The notes beneath the pieces were generated by a model that worked only from the letters and a program-made list of their open reading frames with translations, made no database searches and had not been told where the DNA came from. Below are positions 1-9,396 of a stretch of 64,000 bases of DNA, in pieces (within the stretch, counting starts at the first letter, position 1; each line of letters starts with the position of its first letter). This DNA is from Emiliania huxleyi CCMP1516 (lineage: Eukaryota; Haptophyta; Isochrysidales; Noelaerhabdaceae). Position numbers and translations under genes: made by a program. The stretch spans positions 434,035 to 498,034 of the forward strand of contig NW_005195301.1 of NCBI RefSeq assembly GCF_000372725.1, in the 5' to 3' direction.

Positions 1-497
1 TCTGGCTGCTGCCGCTCGCCGCTGTCCTCATCTTCTCCGCCTTCGCCGCCGTGGCCGTGACCAATGTTGGCCGGCTCCACGCCCTCAAAGAGGAGCGGCT
101 GAAGGGCCTCGCCAAGGCGACCGAGGAGTCCATGGTGAGCACAGAGGCGGCAACCTGGAGGATGAGCTCAAGGATGTGGTCGAGCTGCGGCATGCCCAAG
201 AGCGCCAGGGAGTCGTCGCCCGCTCGCACGCCCGCGACTTCGCGAAGCGACTCCTTTTTCAAGAACGCGCGCGTGGCGCACCACGCCCTCGCGCTGCGGC
301 GCCGGGCCTCGGGCGGGGCGCGGGCCGGCGGCCTCACCAAGTCTCCCGACAGGGCGCGCGGCAGCAAGGCTCGTCGAGGCGGCGGCGCCTCCTCCTCCTC
401 GGGCAGCGGGGCGGTCGACCTCCACGAGAGCGTCGCGGCGGAGCTCACGAGCAGCGGCGGCCTCTTCTCGTCGAAAGGGTCGGACACTGTGGTGTAG
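1..497 (+). CDS. 3' part of an unknown membrane-anchored protein (runs off the window)
   Basis: The frame open at base 3 begins with a hydrophobic stretch (WLLPLAAVLIFSAFAAVAV), a probable transmembrane helix, followed by a charged helical segment rich in Lys and Glu. From about base 130 the frame becomes Ser/Arg-rich low-complexity sequence. A second frame reads NLEDELKDVVELRHAQERQ at about 150-210, which looks more like coiled coil, so a short intron near 115-150 (a GTGAGC donor is visible at 134) may switch frames. The 5' end lies outside the window. The family is not recognised and the C-terminal end is uncertain. Confidence 0.3.
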   Translation, partial: WLLPLAAVLIFSAFAAVAVTNVGRLHALKEERLKGLAKATEESMVSTEAATWRMSSRMWSSCGMPKSARESSPARTPATSRSDSFFKNARVAHHALALRRRASGGARAGGLTKSPDRARGSKARRGGGASSSSGSGAVDLHESVAAELTSSGGLFSSKGSDTVV

Positions 498-500
498 GAG

Positions 501-911
501 AGAGCGAAACATGTGGGGCGAGACCTGACCAGGTCTCCAGCCGCGCTACGTCAGTAGGTCGTGGCGGGATCGTAGGACGCCTCGTGCTCGCTGCTCCTCT
601 CTGTCTCTGAGTCTCACACTTTTTTGGCGATTCCGCGTCTTCTCTGGCCCCTGTGTCGCTCCCCGCATGTGCATTTCTGATACATAATCGACACGTTCTC
701 GGTCAGACAGAGTACACGAGCTGTCTACGGGTCCATATGGTCAAGAGCCGTGCAGTATCCAGTAATGCTAATGGTGTACTCTACTCACTCCACTACTCTA
801 CACAGCTAACTGCGTGAAAACCGCCCACACTACTGCCCACACGGTCACACGGACACACGCGGGCACGGATTTGCGGCACGAGGCATTCCAGCTACTGCGT
901 CGAGACGACGG
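501..911. other. Intergenic stretch, nothing recognised
   Basis: This stretch has lower GC than its surroundings, scattered CACAC-rich motifs and no conserved reading frame. It probably holds the 3' flanks of the two converging genes on either side. Confidence 0.4.
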
Positions 912-1250
912 TCAGCCCAAAACGACGCTGTCGTAGACCCATTCGAGCTTCTTTCCCGGGCCAAAGTCGTTCAGCCTGTTCAGCTGCTTCGAAGAGGCGG
1001 CCAACACTTTGCCACTACCATGCTCAACGAAAGAGTCGCATTCGTAGACTTTGCCGTCCACCATAACGCGCCACAAGTGCTCGTGTACTCCACCGCCCTC
1101 TTCGTCGAAGTAATCTTCGAGCCAAGACTCGCAAAGCGCCTCGATCAGCTCAAGTAGCGTCGCGCTCAGCGGCACGGTCACCTCGGGCCGAGGGCCGTCC
1201 GGCCTGCCGCGCCCTTGCTTCGTCACCGCGACCGTCGCTGTCGCAGGCAT
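912..1250 (-). CDS. PRiA4 ORF3-like domain protein (plasmid pRiA4b ORF-3 family)
   Basis: This 112-residue protein is read from the ATG at 1250 (MPATATVAV). A longer upstream extension is open to 1409 but is low complexity, so I prefer the internal start. The core has the family layout: a hydrophobic helix (ATLLELIEALCESWLEDYFD), then HEHLWRVMVDGKVYE, which matches the H-L-x-x-F-x-[IV]-D/G-G strand, and then LNDFGPGKKLEWVYD, which matches the G-D-x-F-x-Y-x-Y-D-F strand. The bacterial family members are about 170-200 residues, so this is a short version. It ends soon after the YD motif and lacks the usual G-D-x-W-x-H continuation. The family has no well-established biochemical activity. It is found in plasmids and IS elements and sporadically in algae, so horizontal origin is possible but not shown here. 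Confidence 0.5.
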   Translation of the reverse strand: MPATATVAVTKQGRGRPDGPRPEVTVPLSATLLELIEALCESWLEDYFDEEGGGVHEHLWRVMVDGKVYECDSFVEHGSGKVLAASSKQLNRLNDFGPGKKLEWVYDSVVLG

Positions 1251-1665
1251 GATTGGAGCACTAGCAATGCCCTTTACGCTGTGCAAAACCGTGCGTGCAC
1301 CGAGCGTGCGTCTTCGTTGCAAAGAATGAAGAAAATCGCGCCCCCTACTCCCCGGGGAGGGGCGGCGTGGCGATGCAATGCCGCCGCCCTCGCCCAAGGA
1401 GTCGGGCATGGGATCACCGTCGGTGATGGCGACAGAATCGGACAGAGAAGACGAGACGGTGGCGGAGCCGCGGCTGGGAAAGGCTAGGAGAGGAGGTCGG
1501 GCCCCGCGCCCGTCGGATAATCATCGGAAGGCGAACAAGAGGAAGGAATCAGAGGAGGGGGGGGCCTCCTCCGGAGTGAGGATGAGGACCCCGCGCGAAG
1601 GGGCCCTGCGCGTTGACGACGTGTGAGAGTGCGTGTCGTGTTCATGTCTGGTGTTCATTATAGCT

Positions 1666-1972
1666 CCGAGTAGAGGGGGCGGTCTGCTGCTAGGGGAAAC
1701 CCGGTACGCGGGTCCAACCCTCGGAGACCCGTGTTTACTTTAAGGCCCTTTCCCTGCGAACGCGCACCCCCGGGGCTAGGGCTCTCTTGCCCGCAACCCG
1801 ATCCCGATCATCCGGCCCGCTGGGTGCGCTTCTCAGCTCCCCGGCCCTGGATGTGAGGCTGCCGAATGCACTCCAAGTGCTCCAAGACAGCGGCTCGCTG
1901 GGAGTGCTTCTTAGCTCCCCGGCCCTGGATGTGAGGTTGATAACTGCACTCCAAGTGCTCCAAGGACACCAC
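1666..1972 (-). repeat. Dispersed repeat family A, copy 1 (reverse orientation, with partial internal duplication)
   Basis: This is the same sequence as the forward copies at 31426-31790 and 39641-39880 and the partial copy at 43890-43975. Shared landmarks are CTCCGAGTAGAGGGGGCG, the phrase ACCCGTGTTTACTTTAA, the GGCCCTGGATGTGAGG block and CACTCCAAGTGCTCCAAG. In this copy the last ~80 bp (the CCGGCCCTGGATGTGAGG to CTCCAAG section) occur twice in a row (about 1835-1893 and 1915-1972). It has no coding potential. The family is SINE-sized (about 240-360 bp), but I cannot identify a promoter or tail. The rest of 1251-2376 holds no recognisable gene. Confidence 0.75.
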
Positions 1973-2376
1973 GGCGGGTGAATGCGCGGCAGCCCTCTGC
2001 GTCCTCTGGCTTCGCGAGCTCGCCCGCCGCCGCTCTGCTGAGGCCTGCTTGCGCGAGCAAAAGGCGGTCGCCGCGCTCGCCAGCCTGAACAACCGGAAGC
2101 GGACGCTCATCTCTCTACGTCACCGCGAGCGGGCATGACGTGCCTGTCCGCCCGGACGACGTGATGAAGGTACACCACACGAGTTGAAGGAAACCGTCGG
2201 ACAGACTCCCGACGATCCTCCCTGTACTCGAAGAGAGATACCCGGGTATTTGCACTTTTCAGACACACTCACAAAATCAGACTGTTTCTTGCCTGTGGGA
2301 GGCCTTCGTCTTCGCGCTCCCGGGCCCGACTGCCACCCACTCTGCTCTCTGGCATCGGTAGCGTCACGAGATGACT

Positions 2377-3340
2377 TCAGGCGGTGTGGCCCGCCCCCGC
2401 GTCGATGGTGACCAGCGCGTCGGTGTCCGTCTCGTTGGTGTCCGTCTCGTTGGTGTCCGTCTCGTTGGTGGTTGCGAGGGTCGCCTCGGCCGTCTCGGTC
2501 ATGGCGGTCACAGCTTCGGGGTTGGCCGGAGGAGCGATGAGGGCGGCGAGCTTTTCGAGAGCCGCCCGTGACGACGCGGTGTTCTTCGAGAGGCGTGCCG
2601 TGGATGGTGACGTCGGAGAGGAGGGAGCGCGCCTTCACGGCTAGCGAGAGCGCGCGCTCGATGGTCGCGGAGAGGTCGGGCGTCTCAAAACCCGAGGGTT
2701 GCGAGAGCGAGGAGATGAGGAGCTCGACCGAGGACTGGAGGTCGGCCGAGAGTGCCGTGGCCTTGACGCGCACCTTCTCAAGGCCCTGCTCGGCCGCGTC
2801 CTTGGCAAGCGCGGGCAGGCTCTCGGTGACGAGCTGGCGCGTGTCCTCGGCAAACGCGTCGGACTGGATGTACTCGCGGTACTCGGCCACCTTGTCGTAC
2901 TGAAGCAGGGAGATGGCGGTCGCCTTGAGCGCAGCCGCTGTCTCGGTCGGATGCTCGCGCGCCTCCTGGAGTGCCTCAAGAGCGCGGCACAGCCGCTTGT
3001 CGGCGAGAATTGCCTCCTTCTTCTCGACGAGTGACGCCTTCTTGTCGGCCACCTTGGTCAGGAACGGCGCGGCGCGGGCCTTGGCGGGCGCGAAGATCTT
3101 CTCCGCCGCCATCTCCTTGACGGGCGCGATGAGCTTCTCGGTCGCGAGGTCCTTTCCCTCAGCGATCACAGCTCCGAGCGCCCCTCGGCGCTGCGGGCAA
3201 GCGCCACCCTGGCGGCCACGGCCTCCTTGGCGTCTGCGACGAGCGGCGCATAGTCGTGGTACTTCTCGGAGAGGATTGGGTAGTAGAGCGCAGCCTCCTT
3301 GATCAGGTCAGCCGTCTCACCGTCCTTCCCCGGGCCAGTG
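2377..3340 (-). CDS. Amphipathic helical protein, possibly lipid-droplet or membrane-surface associated; 5' end unresolved
   Basis: Three frame segments read as one protein. At about 3210-3340 is GKDGETADLIKEAALYYP and onward to AKE. At about 2600-3185 is a long Ala/Lys/Glu-rich helical region (MAAEKIFAPAKARAAPFLTK; LQYDKVAEYREYIQSDAFAE). At about 2377-2590 is AALEKLAALIAPPANPEAVT, followed by three NETDT pentapeptides and the stop at 2377. The first frame change fits a 32-nt GC-AG intron (GAG|GCCGTG to CGCAG). The second, near 2590, has only implausibly short GT-AG options and may be a frameshift. A (CA)n tract sits just upstream, and any first exon lies beyond it. The composition resembles amphipathic proteins that coat lipid droplets, but I see no diagnostic motif, so the function is unknown. 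Confidence 0.5.
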
Positions 3341-3352
3341 CATGTGCATGTG

Positions 3353-3391
<39 letters not shown>

Positions 3392-3393
3392 AT

Positions 3394-3468
<75 letters not shown>
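3339..3468 (+). repeat. (GT)n microsatellite followed by a G run
   Basis: About 130 bp of TG dinucleotides are interrupted by a few GTGCATG units and end in a run of ten Gs. On the minus strand this lies immediately 5' of the readable exon of the helical protein, probably within its first intron. The 3469-3771 stretch to the next gene has no convincing coding sequence. Confidence 0.95.
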
Positions 3469-3771
3469 GGGGGGGGGGGTTCACGTCACTGCATCCTCTG
3501 CCGGTTCCTCCCGTCGCCTCTTTGTTCGAATGCTTGTCAGTTCCTCCTTCACGAAGAAGTCCTCCCATGTACGGCTTTGGGAGCCAGCGTCCTCTGCCCC
3601 TGCTGTGTTGCATACCTTTGCTTCATCGAACGGCGAACGCCAACCACGGGGGGCGTGCCGAGATGGTCTGATTGATAGCGGGAGGACGAGCTTGAATGTA
3701 TGTGTAGGATGCTTGAAAAATTGTTTTATAAAAATAAGTCAACGCGCAGTCAACGTGCCAACTCGTGTGCT

Positions 3772-4638
3772 TCAGTCTGCCTTGACATCTGACCCATCCG
3801 GCCCTCCAAACCTCGGCAGCTTGCGTGCGTATGAGCTTGGCCCTCCCGTCGAAAGCAGCCGGAGCAGCGCCACCTCTGCCCACGTGACCTTTCGTGTCCT
3901 CCCGATTGAGCCCGCCGACATAGCGTTTGTGCCTTTGCCGAGAGCATAAACCTCGGCGCGGGCGTGTTTATCCGAGACCTTTGTAAACTCTCGCATGCGA
4001 AAGCCGTCACCCATGATGCGCGGATCTCCGAGCTGCTGGTCATCGTTCCGTCGCATCCCAAAGAGGCGCATCAGCTTGAGGATGCGCGCGGCGCCTGACA
4101 GAGATGTGATGAAGAGCTCGGAGTAGCGGCTCAGCTTGAGCAGGTCTGGTTGCGGCTGCTGCTCAAAGGACGCACATGCATCGCCGACAAACCTCCGGAA
4201 GCCGCCGCGCAGGACCAAGTCGTCCTCCATGCTCAGTTGGTACGGAATCTTGTTTTGCACCTGATAGCTCAAGACGCGGTACTTGGTCAAGAACGTTGCC
4301 ACCTTGCCCCACCTTCTTCCGGGGCCGTTGCTCATTCTGTGGAATGGAATACCATAGTCAAGCAGCGCCTCGATAGTCTCGGTGTGGTTGTAGCCATCGA
4401 CTGCCCTCACGACTCTTGTTGGTACAACCTTGCTGTAGTTCTGCCAGAAATTCTGCTTCCCGGCATGGGCTAGCGCAGCCACCACGAAACTCACCGTGCG
4501 GTTGCACGTTCCGACTGGAGGAGGCGGGTTCGCGAGAGGCAGCAGCTCTGCTGCAATCGGCGGCCCATCCTGCCACGCCGTCGTCTTAGCTTCGGCACGC
4601 GCGTGCCGCCTTGTTGCATTCCTCGCCAACTCGCGCAT
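3772..4638 (-). CDS. Glycosyltransferase-like protein (GT-A type, family not settled)
   Basis: This single-exon protein of 288 residues starts at the ATG at 4638, the first start after an in-frame TGA. SFVVAALAHAGKQNFW at about residue 50 looks like the first beta strand of a GT-A fold. The centre reads VATFLTKYRVLSYQVQNKIPYQLSMEDDLVLRGGF. The E-D-D after a hydrophobic strand and a K-x-R-x-L helix is the usual layout of the DxD-type nucleotide-sugar/metal site in several eukaryotic glycosyltransferase families. MGDGFRMREF follows at about residue 215. No clear transmembrane anchor is present. Substrate and compartment cannot be told from sequence. Confidence is moderate for glycosyltransferase and low for any named family. 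Confidence 0.55.
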   Translation of the reverse strand: MRELARNATRRHARAEAKTTAWQDGPPIAAELLPLANPPPPVGTCNRTVSFVVAALAHAGKQNFWQNYSKVVPTRVVRAVDGYNHTETIEALLDYGIPFHRMSNGPGRRWGKVATFLTKYRVLSYQVQNKIPYQLSMEDDLVLRGGFRRFVGDACASFEQQPQPDLLKLSRYSELFITSLSGAARILKLMRLFGMRRNDDQQLGDPRIMGDGFRMREFTKVSDKHARAEVYALGKGTNAMSAGSIGRTRKVTWAEVALLRLLSTGGPSSYARKLPRFGGPDGSDVKAD

Positions 4639-4762
4639 TCCTCAGCTCTCGCCCTCGGTGCTCGGAGCAAGTTTCGCCTTGATCTCACACGGGTAAAAAT
4701 ACCAAAATCCAGATGTCGCGTAGTATGGTATTGCGTGCGTCCTCCCTTGGGTTGATTTTATA

Positions 4763-4805
4763 GCCCCCCGCTACCCAGTCGCAGTCGTGCGACGTAGCGG
4801 GGGGC
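4763..4805. other. Two-stage hairpin (12-bp outer and 6-bp inner stem)
   Basis: GCCCCCCGCTAC at 4763-4774 is the exact reverse complement of 4794-4805. Inside it, GTCGCA at 4778-4783 pairs with TGCGAC at 4788-4793 around a GTCG loop, with a three-base bulge (CCA) on one side only. It lies about 125 bp upstream of the glycosyltransferase start on the minus strand. It could be structured RNA or the relic of a fold-back element. The rest of 4639-5248 has no supported gene. Confidence 0.5.
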
Positions 4806-5248
4806 CACGACTACGTTTACGAAAACATAAGTAGTCCCGCGAGGTGTGAATTGGCCGCCCCAGTAGCCCCCTTTCCAGCGAAGTTGGTTTTTCGGCGCGT
4901 CCCCAGAGCGTCCAAACTTGTTTGGGCGCGAACCGTATCTCGCAACGAATCTCGCCGGCCTCACCGGCTTTCGTCGCCCATGCTCGGTCTCGACTTGAGT
5001 GCCGCTCGACTGGCCGATGAAGAGCGACCCGTACGACGCGCACTTGTCGCCCTCCCTCCTCGCCACATGACGGCCGCCCACCGACACCGACAGTCGCGCT
5101 CCGCACGCCTTCGAGGTCAGCTGCGGCCGAGCGACGACCGGCTCGTCTTCTCCGATCGCTGGGCGCGGTCACTCTCCGGCCCATCACCCGCCTGCCGATC
5201 ATCTGTCCGCCTCGCCGCGCGCGGGCCGCTCGCCTGCTCGCCACCGCC

Positions 5249-5640
5249 GCCGCGTTTCCCCGCGCCGCCACGCTTCCCTGTGCACCTGACCGCGCTCGAG
5301 CCGCCGCGTTTCCCCGCGCCGCCACGCTTCCCTGTGCACCTGACCGCGCTCGAGCTGCGCACAGACGGCGCGCTCTGGCAGACAGAGCAGCGGCCGCCTA
5401 GGTGGTCGCTGCTCCGCCCCGTCCGAATCCGTCCGCCCGCGCGTGCCGCTGCCGCCGCCGCCGCCACCACCGCGCCGCGCTTCCCCGCGCCGCCACGCTT
5501 CGCTGCACCTGACCGCGCTCGAGCTGCGCAGGCAGACGGCGCGCTCTGGCAGACAGAGCAGCGGCCGCCTGGGCGGCTGCTGCTCCGCCCCGTCCGAATC
5601 CGTCCGCCCGCGCGTGCTGCTGCCGCCGCCGCCGCCGCTC
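5249..5640 (+). repeat. GC-rich tandem repeat block
   Basis: Two unit types are visible. A ~52-bp unit (CCGCGTTTCCCCGCGCCGCC to ACCGCGCTCGAG) occurs twice at about 5250-5353 and partly again at 5475-5523. A ~120-bp unit beginning CGCTCGAGCTGCGCA and ending in (CCG)n occurs at about 5347-5465 and again at 5515-5637. All six frames are open and low complexity on both strands, as expected of GC-rich repeats rather than of a gene. Confidence 0.8.
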
Positions 5641-6290
5641 CACCCGGTTGCCGTGTGTCGTGAGAGTTTGCTTTGTGCATGTGTATGTCGTAATGTGTGT
5701 GGACTTATGTCACACTTGAGCCTCTATGTATGATTAGTAGACCGGTACTCGGGTTTGGATGGTAGCGGGGGGCCCCGCCGGAGGCTGGTTACTGATCGAC
5801 GAAGCTTGAATGCTCGCCTTGCCGCTGTGTTGCTCGCCCTCGCTCTGAGGGATGGGAGGACGGCACACCGCCACCACACAGGGATTCGTCTTGTCCTTGC
5901 GCCTGCGGAAACGTTCAGCAGACAGCACTCCCTAGAGCTTGCCCCCTCCACACCCTCTACATACTACACTGTTCTTCTCTTGTTCATTTGCTCCGGTTTG
6001 CTCTCTGATGCCCAATGCGTGCACTCGTCCCTCTCTGTGTATGTGTGGGTTCGTGTGTGCGGGGGCCCTCCTTGTCTCTGCCTACCTACCGTCGATCGAC
6101 GCGGGCCTCGCCACTCGATCGTCCACCTTCCCCTCGCCGCTCGCCGCCGCCGCTCTCGGTGGCGGCAGCGGCCGGAGGCAGAGCGCGTGCAGAGACCGTT
6201 ATTATGGCGCGAGTCAGGAAGATCAGCGATCGATAGGGCGAGGGACGGGAAGAAGGGAAACCTGTGTTTGAAGGGATTAAATTCTTTTTC

Positions 6291-6320
6291 GCACAACACT
6301 GGGCACGCCCAGTGTTGTGC
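6291..6320. promoter_or_regulatory. Perfect 14-bp-arm palindrome bracketed by 14-bp direct repeats
   Basis: GCACAACACTGGGC (6291-6304) and its exact reverse complement (6307-6320) are separated by only AC. AAATTCTTTTTCGC occurs directly on each side (6279-6292 and 6328-6341). The structure ends 50 bp before the probable start codon of the OB-fold gene. It may be a fold-back element or a regulatory site; nothing in the sequence decides. Confidence 0.55.
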
Positions 6321-6369
6321 CGTTCTAAAATTCTTTTTCGCTGTGCGCTCGACGCATGCACACACATAC

Positions 6370-6825
6370 ATGCAGCCTCCACCACCACCGTGGCACAGCC
6401 TCCAGGAGCTCATCTTCGACCCGTCCGCCTTCAAGGCAACGACGGTGCGCGTCTCTGGCACGGTCGTCATGCTCGACGGAACTCTTGGCCGCCTCGACCT
6501 CGCTGACCGTGGTGCAAAGCTTATTGTTCGTGTCGACCCGGCACGCCTGGCCGGCTCCTCCCTGGATTTGCATGGGCGGGCGGAGGTCGTGGGGATCGTG
6601 AAGAAGGAGCAGCGACGCACCTTCCTCGACGCCTCGGAGGTTCGCCCTCTGGCCGCAGCGGCGGACGAGGCTTCTGGGTCTGACTCGTCCGAGGAGGAGG
6701 CAGACGAGGTGACTCGCGAGGTGTGGCGCCGGGTTGAGGTCGTGTTGCGAGAGCACTGCCTCTCGGCGCTCGCAATGGCGGCGTCGAGAAAGCGCGCCGG
6801 GCGGCCCGCGGCCCGGCCCGCTGCG
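6370..6825 (+). CDS. Small OB-fold protein (Ten1 / RPA14-like)
   Basis: The start chosen is the ATG at 6370 (MQPPPPPWHSLQELIFD), because the upstream open frame is low complexity. Residues 25-75 have an OB-fold pattern: TTVRVSGTVVMLDGTLGRLD, then AKLIVRVDPARLAGSS, then LHGRAEVVGIVKKE. This alternation of short strands, with a G-x-V strand and a late VVGIV strand, resembles Ten1 (CST telomere complex) and Rpa3. An acidic stretch (SGSDSSEEEADEV) and a basic tail (RKRAGRPAARP) follow. A GTGAGC donor at 6826 with an acceptor at 6863 would add V-G-A and stop. Without splicing, the frame continues straight into the hydroxylase. The OB fold is likely; the choice between Ten1 and RPA14 is not settled. 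Confidence 0.5.
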
Positions 6826-6876
6826 GTGAGCCCATGTGCTTTACGCCCATCTCTGTGTGTCAGGTGGGTGCGTGAG

Positions 6877-7945
6877 ATGGCCGACCCCTCCAACGACACG
6901 CTTGCGCGGCTGCGCTCGTGGATGCTGCTCCGCATCAACGGCAGGGAGAGGCCGGTGTCGCCTCCCTCGCCATGGCAGTCAGGCTGCCCCGAGCTGCTGA
7001 CGGGATTGCGGGCGCGGCCGGTGTGGGAGACTGCGGAGCTGCCTTGGCTCCGACCCTTCGAGGAGAGAGCGGGCGAGATTCGCGCAGAGCTGCTCGCCCT
7101 CCGTTCGTGCCGTGGTTGCCGCTCGAAACGGTCGGGCTGGCGGCCGTGAGCCGTGCATTCTCACCCACACCACTACGTCACAGGCTTCCAGCCGCTCAAG
7201 ATCCCCAACTGGGCCTCGTCGGGCAAGGTCGCGTCGCCCGACGGGGCCGGCTCACTCTCGCACGACGCGGGCGAGTGGAACGTGTTTTACCTCTCGCTGC
7301 ACGAGCTGCCCTTCGCAGACAACCGCGCGCGCTGCCCCGTCACCGTCTCGCTCCTCGCAGCGCTGCCGCGGCCGTACGACCACGCTTTCTTCTCGGCGCT
7401 CACGCCCGGCACGCACGTCGTCAAGCACCACGGCCCCACAAACAAGAAGCTGCGCGTGCACCTGCCCCTCGTTGGAGTGGAAGGCGCCGCGTCGCGTCGC
7501 GATCCGACGCCAATCGGCGGCGCCTCTCGACACCGCGACGCGTTTCACGGATGTAGGCTCCCGGCTTCGCGTCGCCGACCGCACGTACGAGTGCGTGGAG
7601 GGGCGGTGCTTTGCCTTCGACGACTCCTTCGAGCACGAGGCGTGGCACGACGGCGACCGCACGCGCATCGTGCTCGTCTTCGACGTCTGGCACCCCGATT
7701 TGCACGACCGCGAAGTGCAGTTCCTCTCGCTGCTGCAGCGCTCGCGCCTGCGTGCAGAGATGAAGCGCGCGGAGGCGGCGGCCGAGCGCGCCGCGCGAGG
7801 GTGCGCGGTTGCGAACGCCTCGCTCGTGGCGAGGGAAGGGGGCGGGCGCGAGGAGGAAAGCGCGCCGTTGGCGCGGGGCGACAACTTTTTTCAGCTGCTG
7901 CGCGACGCGAAGAACGCCTTGCCTGACAACGAGTGGTGGGTGTGA
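6877..7945 (+). CDS. Aspartyl/asparaginyl beta-hydroxylase family dioxygenase
   Basis: Three exons are proposed (6877-7114, 7184-7483, 7557-7945; 308 residues). This is a non-haem Fe(II)/2-oxoglutarate dioxygenase that hydroxylates Asp or Asn side chains or related substrates. Conserved features are LRARPVWETAELPWLRPFE (substrate-domain entry), FQPLKIPNWAS, DAGEWNVFYLSLHE, HAFFSALTPGTHVVKHHGPT followed by NKKLRVHLPLV (iron His and the R-x-H strand), and FDDSFEHEAWHDGDRTRIVL (second His and the cosubstrate Arg). The second intron (7484-7556) has a GC donor, AAG|GCGCCG, which joins GVEG to SRLRVADRTY without loss. The first intron donor is less certain. There is no signal peptide, so it is probably cytosolic, unlike animal ASPH. 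It is in frame with the OB-fold protein upstream; fusion is possible. Confidence 0.85.
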
Positions 7946-9396
7946 GTCGTGACAGCCATGCTCACCCAGGCGCCATTTCAGGCGCTGGTCGGAACGCGCT
8001 CGACCGAGTGCGTGCTCGACAGACTTTGTGGGGACCCGTTGTCAGGCAAGGCGCGGCGCGGAGATCCTATCCTTTAAAGAGTCGCTCTAGTTGGGAATTT
8101 TCCCCGCGACCCGCGTCGGTACTCGGTTAGCGGCCTCTGGGCCGGCGCGGGGCCCCCCGGAGGCACCGTGCGCCGCGCCGCAGTGCGGAAACGGGGCTCC
8201 GGCTCCGCTAGTCTCAGCTAGCACCGACTTATCGATTAAGTACGGTTAAGTAGAGGGCAGATTTGGAAAGATCTCGAGGAGTACATACAGATAGACCCTC
8301 CAACCATCAGAAAACTCCGACCTGATCGGTCGTACTGACCGCCGACAGGTCACTCCAGACAGCAGACAGGCCGCGACGTCTGCACGCGGCCGGCCGGGCG
8401 AGAGGCTTGACACGATCCGACCCTGCGACCCTGACGCTGCTGCTCTAGCTATCAGCCATGCACTGCTGACTGCTGCCACAATGTGCGACCTGTGCTGGCC
8501 CACTTGGCGGCCTTCCCGGTCAGTGGTGAGGCGCAGTTCAGAGCTGTCGATGGCGCGATGCCGCACTGGTCCCACATTGGTGACACGATACCACCAAGTT
8601 TGCCGGTCCAAGAGAGAGGCACCGGCGCTGTCCTGAGAAGGTGCGTGGTCCCTCTTGACTGCCCATGCGCGCGAGGCTGTGTAGGCATAGCCTCGAGAGT
8701 GCCAGCAGCCAATCCGAGGTGACGCGCATTGCGTCAGAAGCGTGCACACGATGGAAGGACACCTTCCTACTGGCCGTACGATCAGGTCGTCACCGAATGC
8801 TTGATACTAAGGCCGCGAGCTATGCAGGTGATCAATTGTGCATCATGGCACGGTCAGCTGCGCCGACAGGCTGTCGCAAGGCGTGATAGCATGGCCGCAA
8901 GTACGCCGAATTCCCATGAAAACAAGTAAAAAAACGCCAAAAAAGAAAAACAATCCGAAAAAATCGGCGCCTGCGGCGGGCCATGGGACCCCATCTCCCC
9001 CCCGCATGGACACCCTCTGGGGCCCCCGCGCCGGCCCAGAGTTAGCGGCGCGCGAAGAGAGCAGACAGCAGAGCGGATCTCCGAGACTCGCCAGGCTGTC
9101 ATCAGATAGAGCTTGATAGGACGGCGCGACCCGGGGCGCGCCCTCTTTTCGGCTGCCCCCTGGTTCTAAGCGGGACGCGGTGGTCTGCAACTCTGTCTGC
9201 ACACTTTTTGGGGCTGCGGCTTTGCCGGGGAGTAATACACATCTCAATAGTCAGCCCCGGGAGTTGAGGGAGACACCGCGATGGCCGGTGAGCGGGGCGG
9301 CGGAGAACTCTCATAACATTCATGACTCAGCTACCCCCCCCCCCCCCCCCCTCCCTCGCATGTGCCGAGGGCCTCGGCCCTGGCAGCGGCCGGCGC
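7946..9396. other. Intergenic region without recognisable genes
   Basis: Several overlapping open frames exist on both strands but none shows a recognised motif. Notable items are an A-rich patch at 8927-8960 and a run of about 20 Cs at 9333-9352 just 3' of the RCC2 stop. Confidence 0.5.

Noticed and set aside
3256-3675. Open frames encoding long Cys-Val or His-Thr repeats
   Set aside because: They are translations of the (GT)n microsatellites here and at 15514-15656, not proteins.
5117-5680. Long Ala/Arg-rich open frames on both strands
   Set aside because: They are by-products of the GC-rich tandem repeat; every frame is open and none has family features.
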